A stretch of DNA of 64,000 nt. Source: Tamarix chinensis. Its lineage: Eukaryota > Streptophyta > Magnoliopsida > Caryophyllales > Tamaricaceae. The position numbers and the translations under genes are program-made. Each line of letters begins with the position of its first letter. The stretch's first letter is position 1. The stretch is taken from NCBI GenBank assembly GCA_030549775.1, contig CM060175.1, forward strand, positions 41,481,415 to 41,545,414, in the 5' to 3' direction. The notes under the pieces were generated by a model, which ran no database searches, was not told where the DNA came from, and was given only the letters and a program-made list of their open reading frames with translations. Shown here in pieces: positions 1-13,157 of this stretch.

Positions 1-1452
1 ACATCTCCTTCCACCTAACTAATGGAGGCTTATCTTTATTCTTCTTCCCAAACTTGACACTCAAATGTTTCATCTTCGGCCACACTTGTCGACCCGTCAA
101 CCGGATTGGTGCCTGCCTTTCTTCTTGGAATCCATTGAACACTTTTCTTTACCTATGATAATGATGATTCTTCGGTAAAGACCTACGATGCCCAAGGAAC
201 AAAGTCTTCTCCTCACATATCGGACATGCATAATGGCCTTTCACACTATATGCCAAAAAATCATTTATAGCACAGAATACCATTTCTCTCAAAGTGAAAT
301 TTTCTTCCCTATATGCATCAAATACTTCAACTCCCATGTGCCATAAGAACTTCAAATCATCAATCAAAGGTGGCAAATAAACATCAATATCATTCCTAGG
401 TTGGTTTGGCCCCGAAATGAGTAAAGACAACATCATATACTTACGTTTTATATAGAGCCATGGAGGTAGATTGTATATAACCAAAATCACTAGCCATAAA
501 CTGTAGGTACCTTGATTGTGTGGATTCATTCCATCCGCAGAAAGCGCAATGCGCACATTTCTTGCTTCTTTACCAAATTCAAGAAACAAGCCATCAATCG
601 TCATCTATTGTGGAGAGTCAAATGGATGTCTAAGAAGCCCATCATCTATCTTCTCATCAACATGCCATATTAGGTTCTTAGCATCTTCAACATCATTAAA
701 CATCCGCCTTAATCTTGGTATTAGAGGAAAATACCATAACACCTTAGCGAACACCTTATTCTTCTTGTATCATGGAGCTTTGCATTCAGGATTAGGATAA
801 CTATCAAAGATGTATTGTCATTGCGATATAAAATACAATCATTAGGGCATATATGTATCTTCTCATAACTTATGCCTATAAAGGATAGAATCTTCTTCGC
901 TTCATAGGTACAATCGGGTAGAACATTATCATTAGGAAGCATATCCTTCACAAGTGACAATAATTCTGTGAAACTCTTATCACTCCGTCCGTTACATGTT
1001 TTTAAGTTATACAACCTTAAAGTAGCAGATAATCATGTAAACGTCTTACAATCATCGTACAAAGGTTTCTCTGAGTCATTCAATAACTTCTCGAATATTT
1101 TTGGACAATCCCAAACACTTTCCTCAACCTTTTGAGTGATATCCTCTAATGAATGTCCCTCATAGTTGTCAAATGATGATCCACTACTATCCCTCCTAAC
1201 ATCGTCATTATCATATTTAGACTCTATTTCCCCATGTCATATCCAATAAGTATAACTTGTATCAATTGCATACACAAACAAATGATCTCTCAAATAATTA
1301 TCGTTGACACGCTGAATATAAGCACACTTCAAACAAGGACAGACTATTTTACTAGAGTCCTGAGCATGTTCAACTGCAAACTTGATGAAAAACTCCACTC
1401 CTTTATTATATTCTCTAGACAGACGATTTGTATACAACCATTTCCAATCCAT
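1..1452 (-). pseudogene. TNP2-like CACTA transposase, N-terminal and middle part, disrupted
   Basis: It begins MDWKWLYTNRLSREY at 1452, matching the transposase-associated domain at the start of plant TNP2-like proteins, with a Cys-rich stretch (VCPCLKC) and an HLF...SYTYWI end. TGA codons break the frame near 1237 and just upstream of 1014. The segment from 1014 has GRSDKSFTELL, KDMLP and HICPNDCILYRND, typical of these transposases. A frameshift near 900-720 precedes RHPFDSPQ, then MTIDGLFLEFGKEARNVRIAL, YNLPPWLYIKRKYM, a DVYLPPLIDDLK segment and a Cys-X2-Cys pair (CPICEE). Similarity continues to base 1 (FNGFQEERQAPIRLTG), so the C-terminal part lies outside. The protein would bind and cut the element ends in the nucleus. 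As it stands it cannot be translated whole. Confidence 0.85.
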
Positions 1453-1744
1453 AGTTTTTGAATCTAGATATATCCCACGTGAAAGTATATATATACATAT
1501 GAATCATGCTAACACATTTCCAAAAAGATATTAATGCTGATCAATGAAATTGCTCATACTTAGAAAGAGTTCATATATATATATATATACACATACATCC
1601 GTAGCAAAAAATTGTACAATAGTTGAAATTACAAAAGATATACATACTATAGGATTTAAGTAATAGTAGCACTATATACATCAAAATGTAGCTACAACCC
1701 AAATACCTAAAAAACAAAAACTCATATCCCTAAAACTAAATCCC

Positions 1745-2230
1745 CTAGTAGCCTCGTCGAGCCTGACTAAAAACTATAACTCTGAATGTCCACTCATCAC
1801 GATATATCATCTGATCCCTGACATCATCGCAAGAGAGTCTAATTATGGATACTCTAGGGTAACCAGGGTGGATACTTCAAGGTAAGCTATGACGAAACCT
1901 CCACTCATCATTGATGACCATCAGTTCTCTCGATATCCTATTGGACTCTCTAGCAAATACCTCACCCTCAATAAATCACGAGTGTGGTGCATCAGTGTGG
2001 TAGACAAACCACTGCAAAAAAGTAGACGTAGCCGATGCCCATGGCTCTATTTGAGGCAGGGTCAATAAAAGGTGATACGATCTGAAATGGAAGGGGTGAT
2101 AGGATGAGCCACTCGCGTACAAATGACATAGCTCATCATATAACCATATCACATGAGTCCATACAACTGCATGTGGTGCCATATGAAAATACAGTGGAGG
2201 GTATGTCATCTCACTACCCACAAATGAGAA
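1745..2230 (-). pseudogene. Unidentified coding remnant inside the CACTA element
   Basis: One minus-strand frame stays protein-like for about 160 codons, interrupted by only two stops (one at 1976-1978). It includes HVIWLYDELCHLY, SYHLLLTLPQIEP, WFVYHTDAPHS, then FIEGEVFARESNRISREL, INDEWRFRHSLP and YRDEWTFRVIVF, ending ARRGY at a stop near 1745. Low-complexity bias is absent, unlike the surrounding DNA. I do not recognise the family. It lies upstream of the transposase in the same orientation, so it may be an extra exon of a CACTA gene or a captured host gene fragment. Two in-frame stops indicate decay. Confidence 0.4.
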
Positions 2231-2485
2231 CCACTAAATCTTATTATCAGGGTTGTTCTCGAAAGGATCTAAATTACAAAATATGTGAAATGATCTTCAA
2301 CTAGCTAGACAAATTATAAATATATTTTACCAAATATTAACCAACTATCTAAAGCTAACAACATCAAACTATTTAAAATAAGGACATAATCTTTAGTTAT
2401 ATATTTAACAAATCGGCTAAACATCAAACTATCATCAAATCATTTAAGCTACGCATAGTAAAATCAAGTACATATTAATAAGATA

Positions 2486-2516
<31 letters not shown>

Positions 2517-2528
2517 TATATAGTAAAA

Positions 2529-3416
<888 letters not shown>

Positions 3417-3874
3417 CCTTATTTTCTATATCTATTTAATCCTCATCAAATAACAATCATTAACCTATGCATCTCTAATTGAAATTTTCATTTATTGATG
3501 TGCATATGTAAAATATATTTTCATTTCATTATATGACATTTCCTATATCTTATAGCTAGTGTCCTATACTTATTAATGAAAATGTTTGTGTATATATATA
3601 TATATATAGTTTTAATGATGAGTGACATTATTAATAATTTGAAGTCTTTTATTTCTCTAGCTTCATATATATATATTTCTACACTCTCATGCATGTTATA
3701 TATATATGTAAAGGTCTCAGCCAAAATATGCATTTATTAATATATAACAGTAACGTAACAAATTCAAAAACGGACAACAACATTTTTTACCAACGTATTC
3801 AACAACACATTTTCGAATAACAAACCGCAATTTTTCAATAACAAACAAATCCAACCCTGTAGCAACATGCATCC

Positions 3875-3912
<38 letters not shown>

Positions 3913-4277
3913 TAGTAGAGAAAAAGCTATGAGGGAAGAACAAACACATACGTAAAAGGAGTGGTGGCGTGCAAGAAATCAGCGGTGAGCAATTTGAGAG
4001 CGGCAACGACCTTCAAACACGGCGGAGGATGAAGGTACAAGTGTTGGCTAGGTTCACAAGAATGATAGCATACACATGTAAAACCAATAATAGAAGAGGG
4101 GTGGTGGAGAGTTAGCAGTGTGAAGCTTTCCCTTACTTCAGAGGAGCTAGAGTGGTGGTGGGTGTGGTAGTGCAAGGGTCTGTAAGAGAAGGAGAGTAAG
4201 AGAGGGAAGCTACAGAGAGTCTGAAATTTTTGGCACGAAATAAAACTGAATGAAATAAAAGGTGGATTTGGAGTTTT
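3417..4277 (-). other. CACTA 5' leader, no supported protein
   Basis: AT-rich DNA with (TA)n runs near 3589-3607 and 3878-3912 is followed by a more balanced block (about 3930-4215). On the minus strand that block could encode a short His/Ser-rich peptide starting at 4175. Its position just inside the subterminal repeats fits a transcription start and leader exon. I see no recognisable domain and do not call a gene. Confidence 0.35.
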
Positions 4278-4515
4278 AATAACGGTTCATGTAGGAACCG
4301 TTATTAAAAATTTGAAACTTTTGACAACAGTTCTTGTATGAACCGTTATTAAAACCTCTTTTAATAATAGTTTTAAATGAACCATTATTAAAAAGTTTGT
4401 GCAAATTTTAATGTTTCCCTTTTAATAACGGTTTTTAACTATAACCATTATTAAAACTATCCCGCACATTAATTTTCACTCATTTGACGACGGTTTTCGA
4501 ACCACCATTATTAAT
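4278..4515. repeat. CACTA subterminal inverted repeats
   Basis: Five imperfect hairpin units lie in tandem: 4278-4305, about 4323-4350, 4360-4391, 4429-4464 and 4487-4515. The clearest pairs taataacggttc with gaaccgttatta. Repeated AACGGTT/AACCGTT motifs within 300 bp of a CACTA terminus are the usual binding sites for the element's own DNA-binding protein. The inner copies have lost bases to mutation. Confidence 0.75.
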
Positions 4516-4530
4516 GTCCTGTTATTATTT

Positions 4531-4548
4531 CCTGTTTTTATAGTAGTG
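4531..4548 (-). repeat. CACTA terminal inverted repeat
   Basis: The complement reads CACTACTATAAAAACAGG, the conserved CACTA start plus an A-rich tail. It marks the outer edge of the element; the matching repeat lies beyond base 1. Confidence 0.8.
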
Positions 4549-4879
4549 TTCTTATCTTTAAAATAATTAGATATATGTGATATATTGGGGTTCCATGTAT
4601 AAGTATTTATATGAGAAAAAGTTTAATTGTGCTCCATAGTATGAGCTTGTGGAATAATTCTTTCCAAGTTAGTGTTGTTGAGTTTCCTAATTTTTAATCA
4701 TAAATTTGATTATTGCATATGATTTGGTAAATTGTGTACCTCACCATGTGTCCTTGTGATTCTATGTATAAAGTATGTATTTTTATGTTATTTTTGACAT
4801 AGAAGTATTCAAGGATTAATATGGTAAAGTATAGTGAAATTTTATGTACATTTCGCAAGTTTGGGTAGTGTTTTATCAA

Positions 4880-5340
4880 TACTAGTTGATCGCTTCCCCG
4901 AACTAATCAACTGCTTTTGCGAGTAGTCAAATGGTTTTTCATTTTAGATCATATGGTCGTGAGATCACTCAATTAGTTTGGTAAACTAGATAACTGGTCT
5001 TGATGAATAGTTGATTGGTTGGTTAAATCCATTGACTGGTGCCCTTGCAGACCAAGGTTGTTTGGTCTCTGCCTAGACCCATCGACCAATTATACCAAAA
5101 TAGTTGACTAGTTACTATGACAAGTTGATTGATTAGTAAAACCCATCAATTGGTTTTTCTATAGGCCAAAATGGTTTTGTCTCTACTTAGACCCATCAAC
5201 TAGTTGAACCAAACCAATTGACCGGTTCTCATGAATAGTTAGACAGTGAGGCTAACCAGTCAACTGGTGCTCTAGTTTTGTTTTAGTATAGGTTTGTTAT
5301 AACTAGACCATTTGACTTGTCCAAGGACCTATCAACTAGT
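4880..5340. repeat. Degenerate array of short 'caactggt'-type motifs
   Basis: About ten diverged words such as gttgatcgc, aatcaactgc, gttgattggt, attgactggt, aattgaccggt and gtcaactggtgc recur every 30-60 bp, often with ccaaaat or gaccc between them. It reads as an old minisatellite inside copy F. No coding signal. Confidence 0.5.
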
Positions 5341-5503
5341 CCAGCTGGAAGCCACCTATTTTGTTATGATATGTTGTATTTCCCTTGGGCCTTTTGTGAT
5401 GATTCTTTCATGTATTTATAACATTTTAATTATGATTTATTCCCTAATTGATGTAAGTTGATATGAACCAATATGATGGTATTTGAGACTTACTTTTGGT
5501 TTA

Positions 5504-5766
5504 GTTTGGTGTTATCCTTAAACACCCAATTGGTATGAGGTGTTTGGTGTTATCATTAAACATCCACTTAGTATGATGAGTTCAGTGTTATCTCTAAATA
5601 TCCATTTGGTGGCTTTAATGCCTTGTGTGAGTTTGGTGTCATCTATAAATACCCATTTGATGGATTAATACCATGTATGAGTTTGGTGTTATCTCTAAAC
5701 ACTCATTTGGTGGCTTGTATGCCTTAGTTAGTGTTTTGTGTCAAAAATTAAAACACCCATTTGGTT
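5504..5766. repeat. Minisatellite, about six copies of 38-51 bp
   Basis: The unit reads roughly gtttggtgttatctctaaac then acccatttggtgg. Copies begin near 5504, 5542, 5583, 5631, 5681 and 5732, the last being the most diverged. It lies in the interior of copy F, where other family members hold unrelated arrays. Confidence 0.75.
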
Positions 5767-5829
5767 TGAAATGTGTATTTTGATCATGGAATCTTAAAGG
5801 GCTTCACGGTATGCATACTTAGGGGTTGG

Positions 5830-6240
5830 TTATCTTTTTTTCCCTTAGCCTAGGCGACCAAGTGTGGTGGATACTGAAGATCCCTGAAAAACTCCCTTTG
5901 GAAATAGCTCTAGTGTTGTGGGTGAATCAGACCTAAAATTGAGCATATGCCCCCTCACCTATGTGACCAAGTGTGGTGGATGTTGAATATCCTTGAGAAA
6001 ATTCCCTTGGCACTAGTGTGATGTGGTGGTGGAAATTGTAGCCCTATGTTTTTGTTGCCATTGTATATTGGTAGTGTTTTGATTCTATGATTATATACTT
6101 TGGGTGAGGCAAGTGCCCAAAATTTAGCATATGCCCCTTCACCTAAGAGGCCAAGAGTGGTTTATATTGAAGATTCTAGAGAAAAGGCCATTGGCACTAG
6201 AGTGACACGGTGGTGGGAGTTGTAGTCCTACACTAGTCCC
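5830..6240. repeat. Three-copy longer repeat within copy F
   Basis: Three copies of 'cctaggcgaccaagtgtggt' type, followed by a gga-tattgaagat-ccttgagaaa segment and a cctttggcactag segment. They occur near 5850, 5960 and 6145. Spacing is uneven (about 110 and 185 bp) because the third copy is preceded by unique sequence. Confidence 0.6.
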
Positions 6241-6981
6241 ATCATGGATATTGGAATTATGTGTTTTACTTTTATATGGATTGTTGTGGAGAACCATGCT
6301 TGTTTATAAATGTATATCCTTAGGTCTTACTGAGGTATTCATATATTATCATTATTCTCGTATATTACCTTTCTAGTAGTTTGAATACTATGCCACTATA
6401 TAACCTTGATGTGGTGCATGAGCCTTCAATATTTTAGGTAGTATGCTTTGCCAGTACTTTGCCATACTAATACTAGAATTATGTGATCACTATAATGATC
6501 CAGCTTCTGGTCCGGGGAGAAAATGATTATTTGTAGGGTTACAAATCTCAGCTAGAGTATGCTAAGGGTGATGACATGGACCACTAGCAGGCCATTACTT
6601 GGGGTTGGAGGTTTATGACTGTGCATAAGAGTTAGGCTAACCGGTTATTAGTATTTTGCCGATCGTGTTGAGATGTTTTTGTATTTTTATTTATTTAAAC
6701 TCTTAACTCAGATTCTTGTATTGAATTATGTAAGTTATCAAGTTTATTCTATCTATGATATGGTTGTAGTCATTTTTTCCTTGCAAGTGTCACATTATTG
6801 TTATGATCAAGCATTCTTTTGTTCTTTGTTCCATTTTGCCTTGCATCAGGCATGGGTTAGGTGATGATCACAAATCTCTCATGGTTTATGTGGCGGTAAC
6901 ATTCCTCAGTTTTTCTTTTCAAATCGCTTCCACATTATCTTAAAAATAAAATATTTCGGTTAAAAAATTAGGGGTGTTACA

Positions 6982-9900
6982 AAGGCAATAAAAGTTGAAG
7001 CAATTGGCACTTTTAGAAACTGATCATTATTTGGATTTGAAAGTCAATTTTTATACCATCATTTAGACATAAATTGGTTTTTATTTTCCTAATGGACAAA
7101 TTTGGTTATTATTTTTCATTCAAAAATAATAAATTTGGTCTTTTATTAAATTTAAATGTTATTGGTATTGGTTCATTGTGTGCATACAATAACCCATATA
7201 TGGTTGATATCATCAATTCATATTATGAAACCTTGCCCATGGAATCATGTGGTACTAAAGGCATATTAAGTAAATATAATTCAAAGTCATTATGGCATAA
7301 GCGCTTAGGTCACATCTCAAAAGGAAGAATTAAAAGACTTGTGTGTGATGGAATTTTAGATTCCCGTGAATTTATAAATTTAAATAATTGTGTTGAATGT
7401 GTTAAGGGAAAACAAACCAAAATAAAGAGAACAAATGCAAATAGATCTTCAAACATCTTATAATTGATTCACATGGATCTCTATGAACCGTTCCCTATAG
7501 CTTTTTGAAATGGTCAATAGTATATCATATCATTCATAGATGATTTCTCATTATATAGCTACCTATATCTCATTCATAAAAAGTCATAGTTTTTGGATGT
7601 GTTCAAATCTTTTAAACTTGAAGTTGAGAACTAAATTAACAAAGTAATCAAGTGTCTTAGATATGACTGTGGTGGTGAGTACTATAGCAGATATGATGGT
7701 TCAGGGGAACAATGTCCAAGACCTTTTGCCAGATTCCTAGAGGATTGTGGAATCTTCCTATAGTACGTCATGCTAAGTTCTCCAAGCATGAATAGTGTAT
7801 CTGAAAGACGAAACTAAACACTCAAGGATATGGTAAGGAGCATGATTAGTTATTCTACCTTACCAGAGTCACTTTAGGGAGAAGCACTAAAGATAAAAAC
7901 TTACTTTCTGAATAGAATACCATCTAAAGCAGCTACTAAAATACCTTATGAAATTTAGATAGGAAAAAACCTAGTATGAAGCACTTTCTTATTTGAGGAT
8001 GTCCAACAAAGGCTAAGCTCTATAGGCCACATGAAAAGACATTGTACTCCAAAACAATTAGTAGCTATTTTATTGGTTACACTAAGTGATCAAGGGGCTA
8101 TAAGTTCTATAATTCCACACTAAAGTTAATTTTAGAGAAAGGAACTACCACACTCTTTGAGGATGTTGAGTTTATGAGGAGAAATAAGGTTAGTAACATT
8201 ATCTTTGAAGATGAATCAATTACAATTCCTACTATTTTCTTTAAGAATGTACAAGTCTCTACACCTTCCATTAATCAGGAGGTAAATCAAGAACCTCTAC
8301 AAGATAATGTCGAGCAACCACCAATTGATAATGAGGTGATTATTCTACAAGAACAAGCTCAACAACCTCAAGAGTTAAGGGGATACACTAGGGAAAGAAG
8401 TAGTGATATTTCAAATGATTACATTTTATTTCTCCTAGAATATGAAATAAGCATTGGGGTGAGGGAAGATGATCCAATCAACTTCCATCACGCCATGGAG
8501 GGTTTGAATTCTAAGAGGTGGATTGATGCCATGAATGAGGAAATAAATTTCATGATGGATAATGACGTATGAGACCTTGTCCCACTACTTGAAGGAAAGA
8601 AACCTATAGGTTGTAAATGGATAATTAAGACCAAAGGGGATTAAAAGGGCTATATGGAGAGATATAAGGTACATCTTGTCGCTAAGGGATTTACACAAAA
8701 AAGGAGAAGATTTTAAAAATACTTTTTCTCCAGTCTCTTCTAAAGACTCCTCGAGAGTAACCATGGTATTAGTGGCACATTTTGATCTTGAGTTACATAT
8801 TATGCATGTAAAGACATCTTTAATTAATTGTGACATTGAGGAAACAATCTATATGGTGAAACCAAAAAACTTTATATCGGGAGACCCAAAGAACATGGTT
8901 TACAAACTGAAGAAATCTATCTATGGGCTCAAGCAAGTGTTTTGACAATTGTATTTCAAATTTCACCAACTTATCACATCTTTTGGTTTTTAGATGAATT
9001 TTATAGATAAATGTATATATCATAAGTTCTATGGGAGCAAATGTATTTTTCTAGTTCTGTATGTTGATGTCATATTGCCAGTATGTAATGACATAGGTTT
9101 GTAGCATGAGACCAAGAAATTTATAACTAAAAAATTTCAAGTGACATATCTTGGTAATGCCTTTTTTATATTAGGCATAGAGATACATTGGGATCATTCT
9201 TGAGGTATCCTAGGGCTATCACAAAATTCTTATGTCAAAAGGGTTCTTAAGCGGTATTCCATGGAGAATTGCAAACCAGGAAACATCCCTATTGCTAAAT
9301 GAGATAAATTTAGTCTTATTTAGTGTCCTAAGAATGACTTTGAAAGAAAGAAAATGCAAAGTGTTCCCTATGCTTCCGCAATGGGAGATCTAGTGCATGC
9401 TCAACTGTGTATGTGTCTAGATATTGCATACAATACTAGGATGCTTGGTAGATATCAAAGTAATCTAAGACTCAACCATTGGATAATAGCCAAACGAGTC
9501 ATGCCATATTTACAAAAAACAAAAGGTTACATGCTCATATATCAAAGGTCAAAAAAGCTTGAGATCTTAGGATATTCTGATTCTGATTTTACTGGATGCC
9601 AAGATACCATAAATTATACATTAGGTTTTTTTTTCCTGAAGGCTAGAGGTGTTGTTTCTTGGAAGAGTGCTAAGTAGATAGTAGTGGCCTCTTCCACTAT
9701 GGTAGTGAAAATTGTAGCATGTTATATAGCTTCCATTTATGGTTTATGGTTGCAAAATTATATCATAGGGCTGTGTATAGTTGATGGTATTTAAAGACCT
9801 CTCAAGATTTTATGTGACAGCAAGGCTACAGTTTAGTATTCTAACAACATCTTAATTTCTACGAAATTGGTTGTTAATGAGAAGAAAGCACAAAAAGGAG

Positions 9901-10040
9901 AATTGTCTATAGAGCACATTAATACAAATTCCATGATAGTAGATCCACTCATTAAGGCTTTACCACCCAAAAAGTTTATCGAGCATGTTGCTCATATGGG
10001 TGTTATGTTAGCGTATGATATTTTATTCCAATGGGAGTGT
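6982..10040 (+). pseudogene. Ty1/copia polyprotein remnant: protease linker, integrase, reverse transcriptase, RNase H
   Basis: The order is copia type (integrase before reverse transcriptase). It opens at once in the protease-to-integrase linker (KVEAIGTF-like). The GAG-pre-integrase zinc region (7074-7463) has SLWHKRLGHIS and NCVECVKGKQT, forming the His/Cys pairs. The integrase core (about 7464-8170) keeps D, D and E landmarks (HMDLYEPF, RYDCGGEY, NSVSERRN) but has many stops. Reverse transcriptase (about 8480-9190) has WIDAMNEEINFM, GCKWIIKTK, SIYGLKQVF and LYVDVILP, where the usual YVDD has become YVDV. RNase H (9354-10000) has SDSDFTGCQDT, VSWKSAK, LCDSKATV-like and DPLIKALPPK. gag and most of protease are missing because copy F ends at 6981. 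Not functional. Confidence 0.9.
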
Positions 10041-10930
10041 GTCACTTCATTTGCCCTATGTATGGACACTTTGTTATGGCTCATTGACATTTTTTACCAT
10101 GTATTTTTTGTAGAAATAAAGTTTTAGTTTATTTCCTTTCTGCTTAGTGATGATCTGATCTCACTAAAGTTTTAAGGAAGACCAGTTAGAAATAGGCATG
10201 TTAAGATCACATAACATGAAATTTCCACGCTATACATCCACATCTTAATCCATGTCGTTTATTTATATATGCATACATGACCATTGAAAGTTTAGCTGTG
10301 AAGAAATATGATGAAAGCCGCTTTGATCCTATGTTGGTGTGACCAATGAACTGAATTGGTTATAGATACATTTCATAACGATAACAATATTGAGCTCATT
10401 CAGTTATTATACAATTCATGGTTATAAGGTGACATATATATATATCTCAAGTGGAAAATTTTTAGGTTTATATCCAATATTTGGACTTATATGTAATCTG
10501 TAAGAATTTTCCATATATAAGTGATCATATTTATGTATAAATTCTTGGGCTTAATATATCTAATTAGATGTGCGCCTGTATGTGTAGAGACGATGGTTAT
10601 TCTTAGCTATTGATGGACCAAGCTAGTATAACCTAATACATGATAAATCAGTTTCTTATATATAGGTCGTGGTTCATGGGTCATACCCACTTCATTCTAT
10701 TGGATTCCCATCAGTCAATAGAAACTAATAAGCATATGCCCAACCCTGAAGACCTTAGTACTGACCTTAACCCGAATACATTAGTCAGTCCTACATTATA
10801 GATTAAGGTATGCTTCTGTATTATATTATATATAAAGCTTAATGAATTAGCATTCAATCCCATCAGATCTATAGATTAAATTAATCTATCAATTATTAGT
10901 TTTTGTTGACTTTTCTTATTTTGTAGCTTT
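10041..10930 (+). other. Probable copia 3' LTR region
   Basis: The RNase H frame ends and a purine-rich atgggagtg is followed at once by tgtcacttc, as expected for a polypurine tract and LTR start. The next 850 bases are AT-rich and noncoding. No 5' LTR survives for comparison, so the right border is a guess. Confidence 0.4.
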
Positions 10931-12284
10931 TAGCTTTTCCTTTTTTTCTTCTTCATATATTTCTTGAGCACTTTGTAACTACTACTCATTGCAAAGATTA
11001 AACAACATAGTAAATAAAATTTCATAACTTTTCTAATTAGTCTCACATAATCTGAGTCCTATCCTTAATTTAAATTTCAATCTTGTTATACTTTGATTTA
11101 GAAAAAATATTAAAAATGAAAATTATTGATATTATTTTTATTTTTCCATAAAAACTTAAATTATCTAAATCTAAATTTGCCATGCACGTTATTGTCAAAA
11201 TATTACAAATTTTATGTAAATTTTTCCATTAAAGTATAAATTAATTTAATATATAAGATTATTATAACTTAAGTATATAATTAAAAATAATATAAATAAT
11301 TTCACATATTATTCTAATGAATAGCTAAAATTTTAAATTAAGTTGATATAAAATATATAAAAATATATGTTTATCTAACAATAAGCCAATAAATACACCA
11401 AAGCCCTAAAAGCCTTAGCTAACAAAGCCATAGAGACACAAGATAATAGAGCCAAACCTTTAAGTCACTATAATAGATAAGATAATTATCAAATAAGAAC
11501 AAACATGATAACCAAGACAAACAAGTCCATAATGATACCATTAGCAACCCCATATGTCCTCCTTGTACATAAGGCATAGCAATAACTACCAAAAGGACAT
11601 GTAACTTCCAAAAAAAATAGAGTAAGTGCCTATGTAAAATAAAAAATGGGGAAAATATATGTGATGGATATAAAATCCAACCTAAACAACCAACCACTAC
11701 CTAGGTGCTAATTCCTCAAATGTCAACACATCCCTAAAGATACATAAGTCTAGTACAGTAACAAAAGCACCAAAACTAACTCAAGTTCCTTCCCAAAGGC
11801 AACCAAACACCTGCATATAATGCCGAATAAAAACAATTGTTGTACAAAGCTCACTAATCTCAGCTTAGTAACTTCCAAGAGCTAGAGATCTTGCCTTAAA
11901 CAAAAACAAACACAAACACAACAATGTGTAATGTTTTAAGTGATATCATATGACATACAACAACATAAGATGATTCATAACTCATCGGATACCAAAACCA
12001 CTTAACAAAAATCGCAATGATCTAATTTCAAACCAAGATCATCAAGGAAAAACCAATGCATGAAACCCAAATTAAATTAAAGGCATTAAGCTAACAAAAC
12101 TTTAATAAGGCATAGAATCCTAACCAAAACAAATCTTAAACCAGAAATAATGCCAAAACATTTCATGGCATAGAAGTCAAATCAATAAAACTATGGTGCA
12201 AGGCCAAACCAAAAATAACCAAGACCTTAAGCCCAAACCAAAACAAAACTAGGCCTTAATCCAAATCCAAAACTAACTAGACAC
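10931..12284. other. Noncoding AT-rich DNA, possibly the left half of a diverged TGTAACACC copy
   Basis: No protein signal. 10930-11400 is simple AT-rich sequence. From about 11400 it turns A- and CAA-rich and has a 'cttagtaacttcc' block resembling the 'actgagcaac' area of other copies. It ends at the CATTC target site of the gypsy element at 12290; related A-rich DNA resumes at 17545. Confidence 0.35.
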
Positions 12285-12289
12285 ATTCT

Positions 12290-13157
12290 AATGTGGTTTT
12301 TATCAAAGTAATGGAAGGTTGGATCAAAATTTGTATGAGAAGCTTTCACCCATGATCTAATGCAATATAAATGAAGTAAATTGATGGATTATAGGTGAAG
12401 AACTTGATGATACAAGTATAAAGGTTTGGACAGATTTGTATGGCCTTCAAATGTGTCGTGGTTGAAGATAGGTTGAGGAAGGTTTAATCCTAGATTTGCC
12501 TTGCTCAATGTCGACCCAAAAGGGAGGATTATAATTTATCTAACTTTGCTCAAAGTTTGTTAAAAAAAATTCTTATTCATTCTGCATACAATTGATGTGC
12601 ACAAAAGCCTTATATAGGTAAAGGAAGAGTCGGTGGTTAGCTAGCCTAAACCAGCCGATTATTCCTACTTAATCCAACCCATTAATCATGGTTGAATTAA
12701 GCCCTTATCAACATTAATTTAAAGCATAATATCATTGGTTAAATGATACTAAGGATTAATATTACAAAGCTATACAATTGACTAAGATACATACATGAAA
12801 TTATAGCAATACCCTAAGTTACATAAAATACACTTAGGGTTAGGGTTTACAACAAGTTAATACAAATAATGAATATCATCACTTTATCTTCTTTTTGTAA
12901 TGTATCATCCCATCTATGTCATAGTCTTGCATGCTTTGGAATACTTGTAAACATCAAAGTGTATGAACATCTTCTTCTTGCAAATATTTGACATAGCTAC
13001 AAGAATTATTGAATGTTTTTCAATGTCAAGCATATAAGAATTATCAAGAATATTTAACATGATAGGATCAAACATTAAGAAAGCTAAATCATCTTCCTTA
13101 CCTTGAGGATTAGTATGAACATGACAATCATTATGTTCATTGGATGCTTATGCATCA
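12290..13157 (-). repeat. 3' LTR of the gypsy element
   Basis: It matches 16671-17539 along its length. It contains an acttagggttagggttt run near 12833 that is shared with the other LTR, so that run belongs to the LTR and not to a telomere. Just inside it (13158-13176) the minus strand has GTTGGGAAGAA, the polypurine tract. The pol frame enters this LTR (N at 13159-13157, then D, A) and meets TAA at 13150-13148; the 5' LTR has GGA at that codon. Confidence 0.9.

Larger units (their letters stand above)
4549..6981 (-). mobile_element. TGTAACACC-family element, copy F, 5' part
   Basis: Read on the minus strand from 6981 it starts TGTAACACCCCTAATTT, then has a GGAAGCGATTTG segment and GTTACCGCCACA, the same opening order as copies A, B, D and E. 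About 350-600 bp further in is a C-rich stretch near a TACTGGCAAAGCATACTA motif comparable to 'actgagcaac' in the other copies. There is no protein domain. It carries its own repeat arrays (4880-5340, 5504-5766, 5830-6240). The right flank aaggc (6982-6986) opens directly into copia coding sequence, so this copy inserted into the copia element. Its left part is cut off by the CACTA terminus at 4549; the far end may lie beyond the CACTA, outside the window. Confidence 0.65.

Noticed and set aside
12830..12850. Telomere-like acttagggttagggttt
   Set aside because: The identical run occurs in the other LTR (17212-17232), so it is part of the LTR and not a telomere remnant.
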